Positions 38,904-47,030 of a stretch of 64,000 bases of DNA are shown here, piece after piece (positions within the stretch are counted from its first letter, which is position 1; each line of letters starts with the position of its first letter). A program made the translations under genes and the position numbers. The notes beneath the pieces were generated by a model, which was not told the origin of the DNA, did not search any database, and saw only the letters and a program-made list of their open reading frames with translations. Origin of the DNA: Pycnococcus provasolii (Eukaryota > Chlorophyta > Pseudoscourfieldiophyceae > Pseudoscourfieldiales); contig CP150561.1 in the NCBI GenBank assembly GCA_049487715.1, positions 248,001 to 312,000 on the forward strand. The letters are read 5' to 3'.

Positions 38904-39521
38904 TTAGGAGCTTAGCGTGTCGTGAATCTCGCTCACCTCCTCGAGAGTGAAGTGCTTCAGCACGGTGGTTTTCTCGAAGTGAAACGTGCCCCGGAAAAGC
39001 TTGTCGGCGAAAAATAGCGGATGCCAGTGCTGGTCGTCCTCCCACATGCGCCCGTCGTACAGCTCCGGAACCTTGTCCACGTCCATCCACACGGGTGCCA
39101 TTTCGTCCGTTTCGACGACGTCGCCCTCACACTCCGTGCATTTGTAGACATGCACATCCCACGGCTGTGCGTTTGGCGAGCTTTGGTCTGCTTCTGCGTC
39201 GTCCCAGATGAAAGTGAGCACACCTTTAAGCGCGAGGTCAGTGGGCACGAGTCCACTCTCTTCTTTCATTTCGCGCGCAGCGGCTGTTAGTATGGATGCG
39301 TCGGAAGCTTCGACTTTCCCGCCGAAGCCGTTGTAGAATCCCTGTCCAAATCCTCGTTTTTTGCGACCGAGTAAAACCCGAGGAGAGTGCGAATTGCGAG
39401 AGCTGTCACCACCACCACTTTTCACAAACAAAACGAGTGTGAGCAGCTTGTGTCCCTCACGACGGGACAGAGGGCGTTCACCACGCACTCCACTGGAGTT
39501 GGGAGGGACCGCCATCGCCAT
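38904..39521 (-). CDS. NUDT1: Nudix hydrolase, NUDT1/MTH1-type (8-oxo-dGTPase)
   Basis: It sanitises the nucleotide pool by hydrolysing oxidised purine nucleoside triphosphates. 205 residues if started at the ATG at 39521; a second ATG two codons later is equally good. The Nudix box starts at GGKVEASDASILTAAARE and continues MKEESGL, fitting G-x5-E-x7-R-E-U-x-E-E-x-G-U. MTH1-specific surroundings are present: KKRGFGQGFYNGFGGKV before the box, and WDVHVYKCTECEGDVVETDE with MAPVWMDVDKVPE after it, then MWEDDQHWHPLFFADKLFRG. The first 45 residues look like a variable N-terminus with possible organelle targeting. It shares a very short divergent promoter with the methyltransferase gene. Confidence 0.88.
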   Translation of the reverse strand: MAMAVPPNSSGVRGERPLSRREGHKLLTLVLFVKSGGGDSSRNSHSPRVLLGRKKRGFGQGFYNGFGGKVEASDASILTAAAREMKEESGLVPTDLALKGVLTFIWDDAEADQSSPNAQPWDVHVYKCTECEGDVVETDEMAPVWMDVDKVPELYDGRMWEDDQHWHPLFFADKLFRGTFHFEKTTVLKHFTLEEVSEIHDTLSS

Positions 39522-39607
39522 GCATGCCAACGGCAAAAGTCGCCACAAGAACAAAAAAAAAAAAATCCAAAAAAGAAAAAAAAATCAAACCCCGAACTGA
39601 TTCGGGG
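39522..39607. promoter_or_regulatory. compact bidirectional promoter with A tracts
   Basis: Only 86 bp separate the divergent ATGs. The interval contains two A-rich runs (around 39553-39590), a nucleosome-depleting type of sequence, and no clear TATA box. Confidence 0.6.
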
Positions 39608-40918
39608 ATGGATTTTTCGGATTTCTCATTTGTTTATTCGTCGCCGCCGCCGCCGCCGGCGGCTGACGTGACTGCGAGGAAGCCGCAGGTCCAGGTGGCG
39701 AAGGTGGCGATGGCAGGAGCGGTTGCGTCGTCCGCAAGTGGTCTTTGTTCGGCGCTCGTCGACACGCTGAATGACATCTCGACTAACCTGAAGAAGGTGG
39801 TGTCGAGTTGGCTGAGTAGTGTGCCGCCGTCGAAGACGACGACAAATGCGAAAGCGGCGCCGGGGCGTCTGGTCGGGGCGTCTGAGAATTTGTCGTCATC
39901 ACCAGGTGTTGATGATGACACCATGACGATGGATCACACGTGGATTTTGTCGTCGATGCGTTCCGTCTCGCCTGAAGTCTTCGACGCCTACGAACCTCTG
40001 TTGAAACAGTGCGCCCTGATCGTTCCGAAATGGCGTGAAAGATTCTGCAATCCACAGTCACCTGCGCACAACAAGACGCTCTGGCTTAAGCTGATGAAGC
40101 GTGAAAACTCAACAGGCTCAAACAGGGAACAAGTCCCAAAAATGTTCAAGGAAGTCGTCGAGTGCGCGCCCGTCCTGCAAGCTGCCATTGATACCATACA
40201 AAATCTGCCGGACAAACAACGCGCAACCGTTGTCGACCTCGCGTGCGGGAAGGGGTTCCTCTCCATGTTCCTGTCAGAAATGCTGCCGCCGTCAAAGTGC
40301 GTGGGCATCTTGCTCGCAGACAAAGGTTGGCCACTCAAAGGCGAGGAGATCAAACAGCACCACATCTCACCCGCGCACATCTACGGAACGGGATGCTACG
40401 AATCGTGGCCCATCCCTCTCGACATATGGAGGCGTGACCTGAAGCAAATACGCGAAATCAAGGCGATCGCAAGGAGACTCGAGGAACGCGCGAATACCGA
40501 GGGACCTACCATCATCCTGGGTGTTCACCTGTGCGGACTCCTTTCAATACGCGCCGTCGAGCTGTTCAACATGCTGGGCCGTGATGCCGCGCGTCTGATG
40601 GTACTCAAACCGTGTTGTCTGCCGCCGGCGCCAAACAGGCAGGAGCAGGAGCGCGTCTTCGAACTGGGCAACCACACATTCCCAATGTCGGACGTCGCAG
40701 GTGAGGGAGGACGTTGGAAAAAGAATGTGTGGGTCGGACCACCGCGAACACACCTCAGGGCGAAGTTTGGCACGTGGTGCGACCACTTGGAAAGAGGCAT
40801 TGTGGCGGACGACATTTCGCGCGCCACAGAGAATCTGCAGACGGGCGGTGGATTTCAGAACGTGTACTTGTTCGCCAGAAATAATAATAAGGAAGCAGCA
40901 GTAGCAGCAGCTGTGTAA
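39608..40918 (+). CDS. SAM-dependent methyltransferase (Methyltransf_32/TRM13-METTL25 type)
   Basis: 436 residues from ATG 39608 (MDFSDFSF). An earlier ATG at 39524 would overlap the start of the Nudix gene and add a Lys-rich tract, so it is less likely. Residues about 1-110 are low complexity, possibly a targeting region. The Rossmann part starts with VVDLACGKGFLSMFLSEML (motif I, about 210-228), followed by a lid with LADKGWPLKGEEI, then ILGVHLCGLLSIRAVELFN and the Cys-pair phrase LKPCCLPP. The HLCG and CCLP motifs are shared with TRM13-like and METTL25-like enzymes, which act on tRNA or unknown RNA. The substrate here is not known. The C-terminus ends in a polar Asn/Ala tail. Confidence 0.75.
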   Translation: MDFSDFSFVYSSPPPPPAADVTARKPQVQVAKVAMAGAVASSASGLCSALVDTLNDISTNLKKVVSSWLSSVPPSKTTTNAKAAPGRLVGASENLSSSPGVDDDTMTMDHTWILSSMRSVSPEVFDAYEPLLKQCALIVPKWRERFCNPQSPAHNKTLWLKLMKRENSTGSNREQVPKMFKEVVECAPVLQAAIDTIQNLPDKQRATVVDLACGKGFLSMFLSEMLPPSKCVGILLADKGWPLKGEEIKQHHISPAHIYGTGCYESWPIPLDIWRRDLKQIREIKAIARRLEERANTEGPTIILGVHLCGLLSIRAVELFNMLGRDAARLMVLKPCCLPPAPNRQEQERVFELGNHTFPMSDVAGEGGRWKKNVWVGPPRTHLRAKFGTWCDHLERGIVADDISRATENLQTGGGFQNVYLFARNNNKEAAVAAAV

Positions 40919-41101
40919 AACTAGAACTGTCTATTTTCTTCTATCTTCTATTACGCTTTTCACAAACACAAAACTCGTTCTCTTTCTTGCTTTTATTTTG
41001 TTTCGAAGTGATCTCCTCTCTCCTCTCTCCTATTTCTCTCTTCTCTCGTAAACGACACAACAAAAAAAGGGGGAAGAGATGATTTGACACGCGCACAGCA
41101 A

Positions 41102-42334
41102 CTATGACGAAGTCGTTCGTGCCAGTGGGCTCGTTGCCGCGTCGCGAGCATCCTTTTGAAGGGCTTGCAGTCGTCCAGGTGCCGCCGTATTCTCTGACCT
41201 GCGTGCGAGCGGACTTCTTGCCTGCCCACGTAGCAAGCTGGGGAGACGCTGCACAAGGTCGCGCAGCGTCGTATTCACGCGCAGCTCAAGATGCCGCGAG
41301 TACACCTGCCTGTCGATGGGGCAACGAAACGAGTGAGGCACGCCCTCACCTCCACCAGGTGGGCACCCACGCAACGTCTGCACACAACTTTGGCAGAATG
41401 TGTGCCCGCAAGGCAGTGTCACAGGTTCCGTGCCTCGCTCGGTACAGTACCGACGCAGGCAAACGAGGCAGTCGAGTCCGTCGATGTTGCTGAGTCCTGG
41501 ACTGCAGGGTGCTTGCTGTGGTGGCGGCTGTGTCGTCGTCGTGTGCGGTGACGTCGGTGTCAGCGGAGGTCGGCGGCCACGCAGCGACATCGGGCTTGCA
41601 GGTTTGCGACGGCGTGCAGAACTCCGATGGGTGGAGGACGACGGTCGTGGCACGGGTGGCGAAGGAGGTGTCTTTGCGGCTGCCGTCGTCTTTGATGGGT
41701 TGTTATTAGGAGGTGTTCGAGTCGTTTGTTGAGTCGAAGGTGAGGCGTTGGATGGCGAGGAAGCTGCGGGAGCTGCGGGAGCTTCCAGCTCCGAACGCCG
41801 TCTCGCCTCTGCGGCGATGGCGGCCCTTGTGGCTGCATTTTTGGCGACGGCTATGGGTGCCTTTCCGTCGTCGTTGCGCAGTGTCAGACTCGCTCCCGCC
41901 CTGAGGAGGGCGTTTAAGATTTCGTGCACACCATCTTCCGCCGCCTTGTGCAGTGGCGTAGCAGCTTGGCTGTTTCTCGCGTCAACGTCCGCTCCAGCCT
42001 CCAGCAGAATGTTTGTGACCTTAGCGTGTCCGAGTGCCACCGCCTTGTGCAAGGCTGTCCCTAGTGCGTCGCGCAGGTCTTCTTCGTGCTGTTCTCGTCC
42101 CGCCTGTAGGACGCTCGTCACGCGTCGCGGCGATCCACTTCGCACGGCTGCGTATAAAAGGGACCGCTCGTACGTGAGAGGCGAGCGAGCAGCTTGTTGT
42201 TGTTGTGAAGGCGAGGGTGTCTTTTGTGCTTCTTGTTGTTGCTGCTGCTGCTCACGAGAGGATGACGAAGAAGACGTGGAGGGTGAAGAACTTGAGGTTG
42301 TTTTTTGGTGGGAAGATGACGACGACGGACGCAT
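41102..42334 (-). CDS. ankyrin-repeat RING-type E3 ubiquitin ligase
   Basis: 410 residues from ATG 42334 (MRPSSSSSH). The longer upstream frame consists of a dinucleotide-rich leader. Residues 1-50 are Ser/Gln-rich. Ankyrin repeats cover about 55-180: LTYERSLLYAAVRSGSPRRV, DALGTALHKAVALGHAKVTN, ATPLHKAAEDGVHEILNALL and DDGKAPIAVAKNAATRAA. A Pro/Ser/Thr-rich linker follows. The RING finger (about 290-345) reads CLVCLRRY, TLPCGHTFCQSCVQTLRGC, then FRCPIDRQ. The final ligand is Asp (CPxD) instead of Cys, as in some TRIM-like fingers. The C-terminus is basic. It is likely a soluble E3 ligase with ankyrin-based substrate choice; the substrate is unknown. Confidence 0.8.
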   Translation of the reverse strand: MRPSSSSSHQKTTSSSSPSTSSSSSSREQQQQQQEAQKTPSPSQQQQAARSPLTYERSLLYAAVRSGSPRRVTSVLQAGREQHEEDLRDALGTALHKAVALGHAKVTNILLEAGADVDARNSQAATPLHKAAEDGVHEILNALLRAGASLTLRNDDGKAPIAVAKNAATRAAIAAEARRRSELEAPAAPAASSPSNASPSTQQTTRTPPNNNPSKTTAAAKTPPSPPVPRPSSSTHRSSARRRKPASPMSLRGRRPPLTPTSPHTTTTQPPPQQAPCSPGLSNIDGLDCLVCLRRYCTERGTEPVTLPCGHTFCQSCVQTLRGCPPGGGEGVPHSFRCPIDRQVYSRHLELRVNTTLRDLVQRLPSLLRGQARSPLARRSENTAAPGRLQALQKDARDAATSPLARTTSS

Positions 42335-43341
42335 ATCTTTGCTTTTTTTTTTTCTGAGGATTGCGAGCTTATGAGTAAGATGCAAAACCAAAGAACAGAG
42401 AGGTCTATATCTTAAGCTGAAGGATGTGGTACCAACTCCTGAGAGTAAAAAAGAGAGAGCGAGAGAGAGAGAGAGAGAGAGATCTGGTGAGTGAGTGAGT
42501 GAGTGAGTGGGCAGAGATATATATATCTCAAGATGAGAACACACAACAACACGTACCTGCACAAGCGCTGCTCAGCTGATCTTTTGGTGTGTGCAGACGC
42601 AAACTTCACTTTAAGATGACACCAAAGAAACACCAAGAAGATGAGGTTCCAACAAGCTACCAAACGGACCCTACCTGTACAAGTATGAAGTAGCGAGACA
42701 CACACAAGATACACACTGTTAACACACAACACACAACGTTCACACACTGGTGAGTGGTGAGCGAGCACACACAACTTCTATGTAGAACGCAGCCGAGTGT
42801 GGTGAGTGAGTGAGCGAGAATGACAAGGAGCACGAAGAGTGAGCGGAGCGAAGAGCGCAGACAGGATGAACACGAGCAGACGGAGAGATGGACAGCAGCG
42901 CCTTAATAAGAAACAACACCAACAAGTACGAACTTGCAGATAAGAGGGCAGAAGGGCAGCAAGGGGGGGAGGGGGAGGCCTTGCAGTAGTACTAGAGGGA
43001 GTGGGGAAACTCGGTACTGTAAAGTTTAACGAGAACTTTACAGTGTAGGTGAGGAAGTTTTTAAAGAAGAAATTGACAGATAGAATTGTTCCACTAGTTT
43101 TGTAGGGACTAGGGAGTTTTGAGGTTTCTTTGGCTTTGGGGGGACAACCCTCGAGGGATTGGTTGGTGGGGTCCCGACGTCCGAAGGCTGTGTTTAGGAG
43201 GAGTGTCGGGTACTCCAGCGGGAGTTAACAACCCCTACCGGGCTGCCGGGTACGCAACTGCCGCTGGTTGTTGTTGGGAGGGGAAAAGTAAAAGAGTAAA
43301 AAGTAAATGGAAAGAAATGTGAAGGCAAGGTGATTTCGCCT
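42335..43341. other. intergenic region with microsatellites and a hairpin
   Basis: About 1 kb. GAGAGA (near 42460-42482) and GTGAGTGAGT (near 42486-42508) microsatellites lie in the leader of the ankyrin-RING gene. Several GTACGTG/GTACAGG-type donor-like sequences on the minus strand suggest a spliced 5' UTR. A perfect 11-bp inverted repeat is at 43016-43044. No gene is supported. Confidence 0.5.
43016..43044. repeat. perfect 11-bp inverted repeat with 7-nt loop
   Basis: ACTGTAAAGTT (43016-43026), loop TAACGAG, AACTTTACAGT (43034-43044). It lies alone in the 1-kb gap. Confidence 0.9.
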
Positions 43342-44637
43342 TCACCTTGCACTCTTGACTGAGCGGTTGGAAGGTAGAACGGATGGAGGAAGCGGAGGAA
43401 GGTCGACACTTCGCCTCGCCTCCTGCACCTCGGCGAGCTCCGCCTGCAACTGTGCGAGCTCAGCGGTAGCTGCGCCAGTGTCGGCGACGGCGTGTTCACT
43501 CGCAGGAGCTTGAGGCTGCTCGTGATTTGCAGCGACGGTGCGCTGCCTCGCCTCCTGCACCTCGGCGAGCTCCGCCTGCAACTGTGCGAGCTTTGCCGAC
43601 GTCTGCAGGATCGCAAGCTCGGCGTACAGTGCCGAGAGCTCTTCACTATGTCCAGTAGGTGGCACAACTTCCTCAAGAAGGCCCGCATGACAGTCCTCCA
43701 GCATGACAATACAGTCCTCCTCATGCTCTTGCTTGACGTTGTTCTCCTCGAGCTGAGGTATCGCCGCGGAAACGACGTTGTTCTCCTCAGCCACGCGTAT
43801 GTTTCGCCTCGCTTCCTGCACATCCGCGAGCTCCGCCTGCAGATGTGCAAGCGCGTAAAGCTCCGCCGCCTGCTCATTCGCCTTGCGCCTTTCATCTTGC
43901 ACGACGGCAAGTTCGGCGTACAGTGCCGCGAGCTCTTCCTTATTTTTGTACTCCGTTGGCGTCGCCGCTGGGGCGCGTTTTTCGTCGCTGGGACTGGCTG
44001 GTTGCTGCTTCGTGGATGCTATTTTCTGATTCTTGTTTTTGTTTTGGTTGTGTTTTCCACCACGTCGCAGAGCCGCCAAGGTCGCGCCGACGATCGCCCC
44101 TCCGACGAACGACGGAACGTCGGGTGTCGTAACCATCGTCGCGGTTGACTTGGCTGCTGTCACCGACGACGACGATGTGCTGCTGCTGTTTGTGGTGGTG
44201 GTGAGATGAGCCGCGGCTACATCATGTGCTGCAGGATTGATGGTTGTTGTTTTCTTTTGTTGTTGCTGCTGCTGCTGCTGTTGCTGGTTGTCATATTTAT
44301 TGTTTTCTGAACCATTGTGCGCGTGCGCTTGTTGTCCCCCCAATCCAATCTGCTCTGAAGAGACATCCTCCACCTCTGGTGTTGCGTTTGACGGGGATGA
44401 CGACGAGCCAGAAGAAGAGGAGGAGTTCCCACCACGGCGATTCCTCCAAAAGAACGCACGCAATGCACCACCACGCGAAGCACCACCACCACGCGAAGCA
44501 CCACCACCAAGAGGAGGAGCAAGCGAAGCACCACCAAGAGGAGCACCAAGAGGAGCACCACGTGACGCACCACCACGAGCACGTGAAGCACCACCACCAA
44601 GAGGAGCACCACGCGAAGCACCACCAAGGAGGAGCAT
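43342..44637 (-). CDS. GxxxG-membrane/coiled-coil repeat protein A (paralogue of the 45241 gene)
   Basis: 431 residues from ATG 44637. Residues 1-60 are a Gly/Ala/Arg/Pro repeat (units like GGASRGAPLG) from a minisatellite at about 44460-44637, ending AFFWRNRRGG, which could act as an organelle transit region. An Asn/Ser/Gln-rich part with a poly-Gln run follows. DVPSFVGGAIVGATLAALRR (about 175-195) is a short hydrophobic helix with a GxxxG motif. The C-terminal half is a coiled coil built from near-repeats (ELAALYAELAVVQDER, AHLQAELADVQEARR, LAQLQAELAEVQEAR twice). No enzyme motif is seen. The gene upstream on the same strand has the same order of elements. Telomere-like repeats touch the leader. 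Confidence 0.6.
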   Translation of the reverse strand: MLLLGGASRGAPLGGGASRARGGASRGAPLGAPLGGASLAPPLGGGASRGGGASRGGALRAFFWRNRRGGNSSSSSGSSSSPSNATPEVEDVSSEQIGLGGQQAHAHNGSENNKYDNQQQQQQQQQQKKTTTINPAAHDVAAAHLTTTTNSSSTSSSSVTAAKSTATMVTTPDVPSFVGGAIVGATLAALRRGGKHNQNKNKNQKIASTKQQPASPSDEKRAPAATPTEYKNKEELAALYAELAVVQDERRKANEQAAELYALAHLQAELADVQEARRNIRVAEENNVVSAAIPQLEENNVKQEHEEDCIVMLEDCHAGLLEEVVPPTGHSEELSALYAELAILQTSAKLAQLQAELAEVQEARQRTVAANHEQPQAPASEHAVADTGAATAELAQLQAELAEVQEARRSVDLPPLPPSVLPSNRSVKSAR

Positions 44638-45240
44638 TACGAGCACGAAGCCCTAACCCTACCCTGAATACAGATGAGGGTGAGCGCGCAGACATTGATG
44701 CCACAGAAGAAGAAGAGCGCACACTTATAGCACGCGAGACGGAGGACATGGAAAGGGCACAACCACCTGCGGAATGCAAGTTTGAAAATAAATTGTCATA
44801 AGAGGAAAGGGGGAGAACAAGCTGTTCAAAAAATAATACCCGTAACCCTAACCCTAATAGCCCGAACCCGTAACCCTAACCCTAACCGTAACCCTTCCTC
44901 CTGCGCCTTTCCTACGCTGTAGGGTACATATCTGTCAGTCTGTGGTGGGAGGTGTATTCGTCGTCGGCGTCGGCGTCGGCGTCGGCGGCGTATACGTACA
45001 TATGGTCTGCACGGAGGTTTCTGCACGGTACCTTATTTTAAATAGGTGGGAGAGAGTGGTCTATGTACTGTATTTTGTGGAAAGCTTGTTTTCCATTTTA
45101 TTTTTATGAAAAAATAATAATCAATTTCAATCATGAAAAGAACTCATTCCAACCACCATCATCATCAGCAGCAGCAGCAATCAAGAGTGATGCGCTGCGC
45201 TGCGCACAACACGTGTGCAAATGCTCTTGATTTGCATGCT
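44638..45240. other. intergenic region with telomere-like tracts
   Basis: CCCTAACCCTACCC at 44651-44664 and CCCTAA-type tracts at about 44841-44857 and 44870-44895 lie upstream of the minus-strand gene A. A plus-strand frame ending at 44801 (TEEEERTLIARETEDMERAQ) looks protein-like for about 45 residues after an AATACAG acceptor-like site, but no first exon was found. GGCGTC repeats lie near 44960-44990. Confidence 0.5.
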
Positions 45241-46071
45241 CTACTTGCTCGCGTGACTCGCTTGTTGCGACCCATCCCAACCTTCCGCTTTGTATTGCGC
45301 ACGCGTCATCAGAGGAGGCAGCTCGCTCGACGACGACGATGTGCCGTCCTGCTGCTCGAGTGGGAGCACGACGCGCGTGCCACCAACTCCACGCACAGCA
45401 AGCTCAGGAAAGTCGTGCTGGTCCACGAACGGGCACGGCGCGCGCGGCTCCTCGTATCGCGAAGCATTGTTGAGCACCTGCACAGCCGGCACGACATGCT
45501 CCTCGTTCCGCCGCCTCGTCTCCTTAAGGCCCGCGAGGTCCGCGCGCATCTGCGCAAGCTGGTCCTTGCCGCGCTGCTTGCTGCTCGCAATCTGCTGGCT
45601 CATTTCGCGCATTTCACTCTCCGCTTTCTGCATCTCCGCGTACAGAGCCGCAAGCTCCTGCTTCGCGGCGGTAACGGCGGTGCTGCGAGAAGTAGGGGGG
45701 GTAGGTGTCATCCGACCGGTGAGTGACTGCGCCACCGCGGACACTGCACCGAGCAGCGAGCCTCCCATGAGCGGCACGTCCATGAACGAGGGGCTCGACG
45801 GCTTCTTATTCTCTTCGTGACGGTGTTCGTGGTTGTTCAGGTTCGGCACCTTTTCAATCCTTTGTTTGTTGATTTGCTGCTGCTGACTGCTTGTGAGCAC
45901 GCCGGAGGAGTAGCCTCCGATACCCATGTTCTTGCGCCTGTTGCGCTGCGAAGCGGTTTGAAAGAACGGGTTACCGAACAGCAGGAGTACGCGCGTGGGG
46001 CGCCGCTGTATGCTGAGTCGCGGCCGTGAGGAGGAGGCCACCCGCAAGGCGGGCGGGGCCACCACCACCAT
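45241..46071 (-). CDS. GxxxG-membrane/coiled-coil protein B (paralogue of the 43342 gene)
   Basis: 276 residues from ATG 46071. The N-terminus MVVVAPPALRVASSSRPRLS followed by more Arg/Pro and FFQTASQRNRRKN is typical of a plastid or mitochondrial transit peptide. Residues about 97-112 contain DVPLMGGSLLGAVSAVAQSL, the same Asp-Val-Pro plus GxxxG helix as in gene A. The family coiled coil follows: QELAALYAEMQKAESEMR and LAQMRADLAGLKETRR, then EEHVVPAVQVLNNA, which aligns with EENNVVSAAIPQLEEN of gene A. The C-terminus (PPLMTRAQYKAEGWDGS) is unique. I do not recognise the family. An organellar membrane-attached coiled-coil role is inference from the architecture. Confidence 0.65.
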   Translation of the reverse strand: MVVVAPPALRVASSSRPRLSIQRRPTRVLLLFGNPFFQTASQRNRRKNMGIGGYSSGVLTSSQQQQINKQRIEKVPNLNNHEHRHEENKKPSSPSFMDVPLMGGSLLGAVSAVAQSLTGRMTPTPPTSRSTAVTAAKQELAALYAEMQKAESEMREMSQQIASSKQRGKDQLAQMRADLAGLKETRRRNEEHVVPAVQVLNNASRYEEPRAPCPFVDQHDFPELAVRGVGGTRVVLPLEQQDGTSSSSSELPPLMTRAQYKAEGWDGSQQASHASK

Positions 46072-46663
46072 GAGTGCGGGACTGCGTGGGACAATGGATT
46101 GTTCGCGTCAACGCAGCCTGCGCACTCAGCTGAAGGTTTGTAGTTGCGTTGGCGCGTGTTTTTGACTCACTCGTTATAAGGCAAGCCTGCAAGGCAAGGG
46201 ATGCATGCACGGCGATTTGATTCATTAATATTTCTTCCTCAGGTGGATTGATTTGATTGATGCAAGGTTTGATGACCCATCGTCAAAACTCACAAAAGGG
46301 TCTTTGCGATGCACAATTTAATTTGCATGCACAAACAAACAAGGAAGGTGACCAAGGTTCGTTCCTGCAAAAAATCAACGGATAGTTCGTTCTTACCCGG
46401 TAAGTAGTTGTGTTTCATTCATGCAGGCCCTTGCCCTTGCGTTGATTCTCTTTCTCACACTGCCACGCACACACAGTCCTGCCTGACCATGAGAGTTGAG
46501 AGTTGCCTTTAAGGTTAGCGTGAGCACTCACTGCACTGCACGGAGCGAATCTGATTTGGTTTTTCCGTTTTACCCTGGTTTTCCTCGTCTGGGCTCTTGC
46601 ACGACCACCACAGCCATCATAGCCGCCACACATAACTTACTCCCAGCCAACTAGCCGTTGGAG
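46072..46663. other. intergenic, divergent promoter region
   Basis: About 590 bp between protein B (minus) and the small two-exon gene (plus). There is a TTTGCATGC/GCATGCAC-rich part near 46320. No further gene is seen. Confidence 0.5.
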
Positions 46664-47020
46664 ATGGCGGGCTGTGCGTGTACTGGAGAGCTTTACGAAG
46701 TCATAGCCCGGTGAGTCCTTTTTCGTTTTCCAACTGTCTGTCGCACACTTTAGTTCTTATGTATTGGGCCGCTCTTCCCGATGATTTTCTTTTCCAGAAA
46801 AAGCGCGTTCGCTTTATGTATGCACTATGCAAGTGGTGGCAAGGGAGATCTATCCCAGACGCCAGTGAGACGCCAGAGCCAGATTTCTGATTTCGGGGTT
46901 TCAAGCTGGCCTGATGGCACCGCGACGTGGGCTGTGAAGGGTGAAAGGGAATGGTGTGAATGGACGACCGCTGGACGGAGTAAAGTACACTTCATTACTG
47001 AACGAGGGATCTTATCGTAG
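46664..47020 (+). CDS. small two-exon gene, unknown (89 residues)
   Basis: Exon 1 (46664-46710) is ATG GCG GGC through GCC CG, followed by donor GTGAGT. The intron is 87 bp and ends in a strong pyrimidine tract and TTTTCCAG. Exon 2 (46798-47020) continues in phase to a TAG at 47018. The product begins MAGCACTGELYEVIARKSAF and ends KVHFITERGILS, with a Trp-rich middle (SSWPDGTATWAV, EWCEWTTAG). I do not recognise it. The textbook splice sites and the open frame across the join are the evidence; a longer reading without the intron stops early. The stop lies 10 bp from the convergent TPM gene. A decayed copy of exon 2 occurs at 38795-38901. Confidence 0.45.
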
Positions 47021-47030
47021 TTTTACATCT

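Noticed and set aside
44244-44801. 185-codon plus-strand His-rich frame
   Set aside because: Most of it is antisense to the minisatellite of protein A. Only the last 45 codons look protein-like and they lack a first exon.
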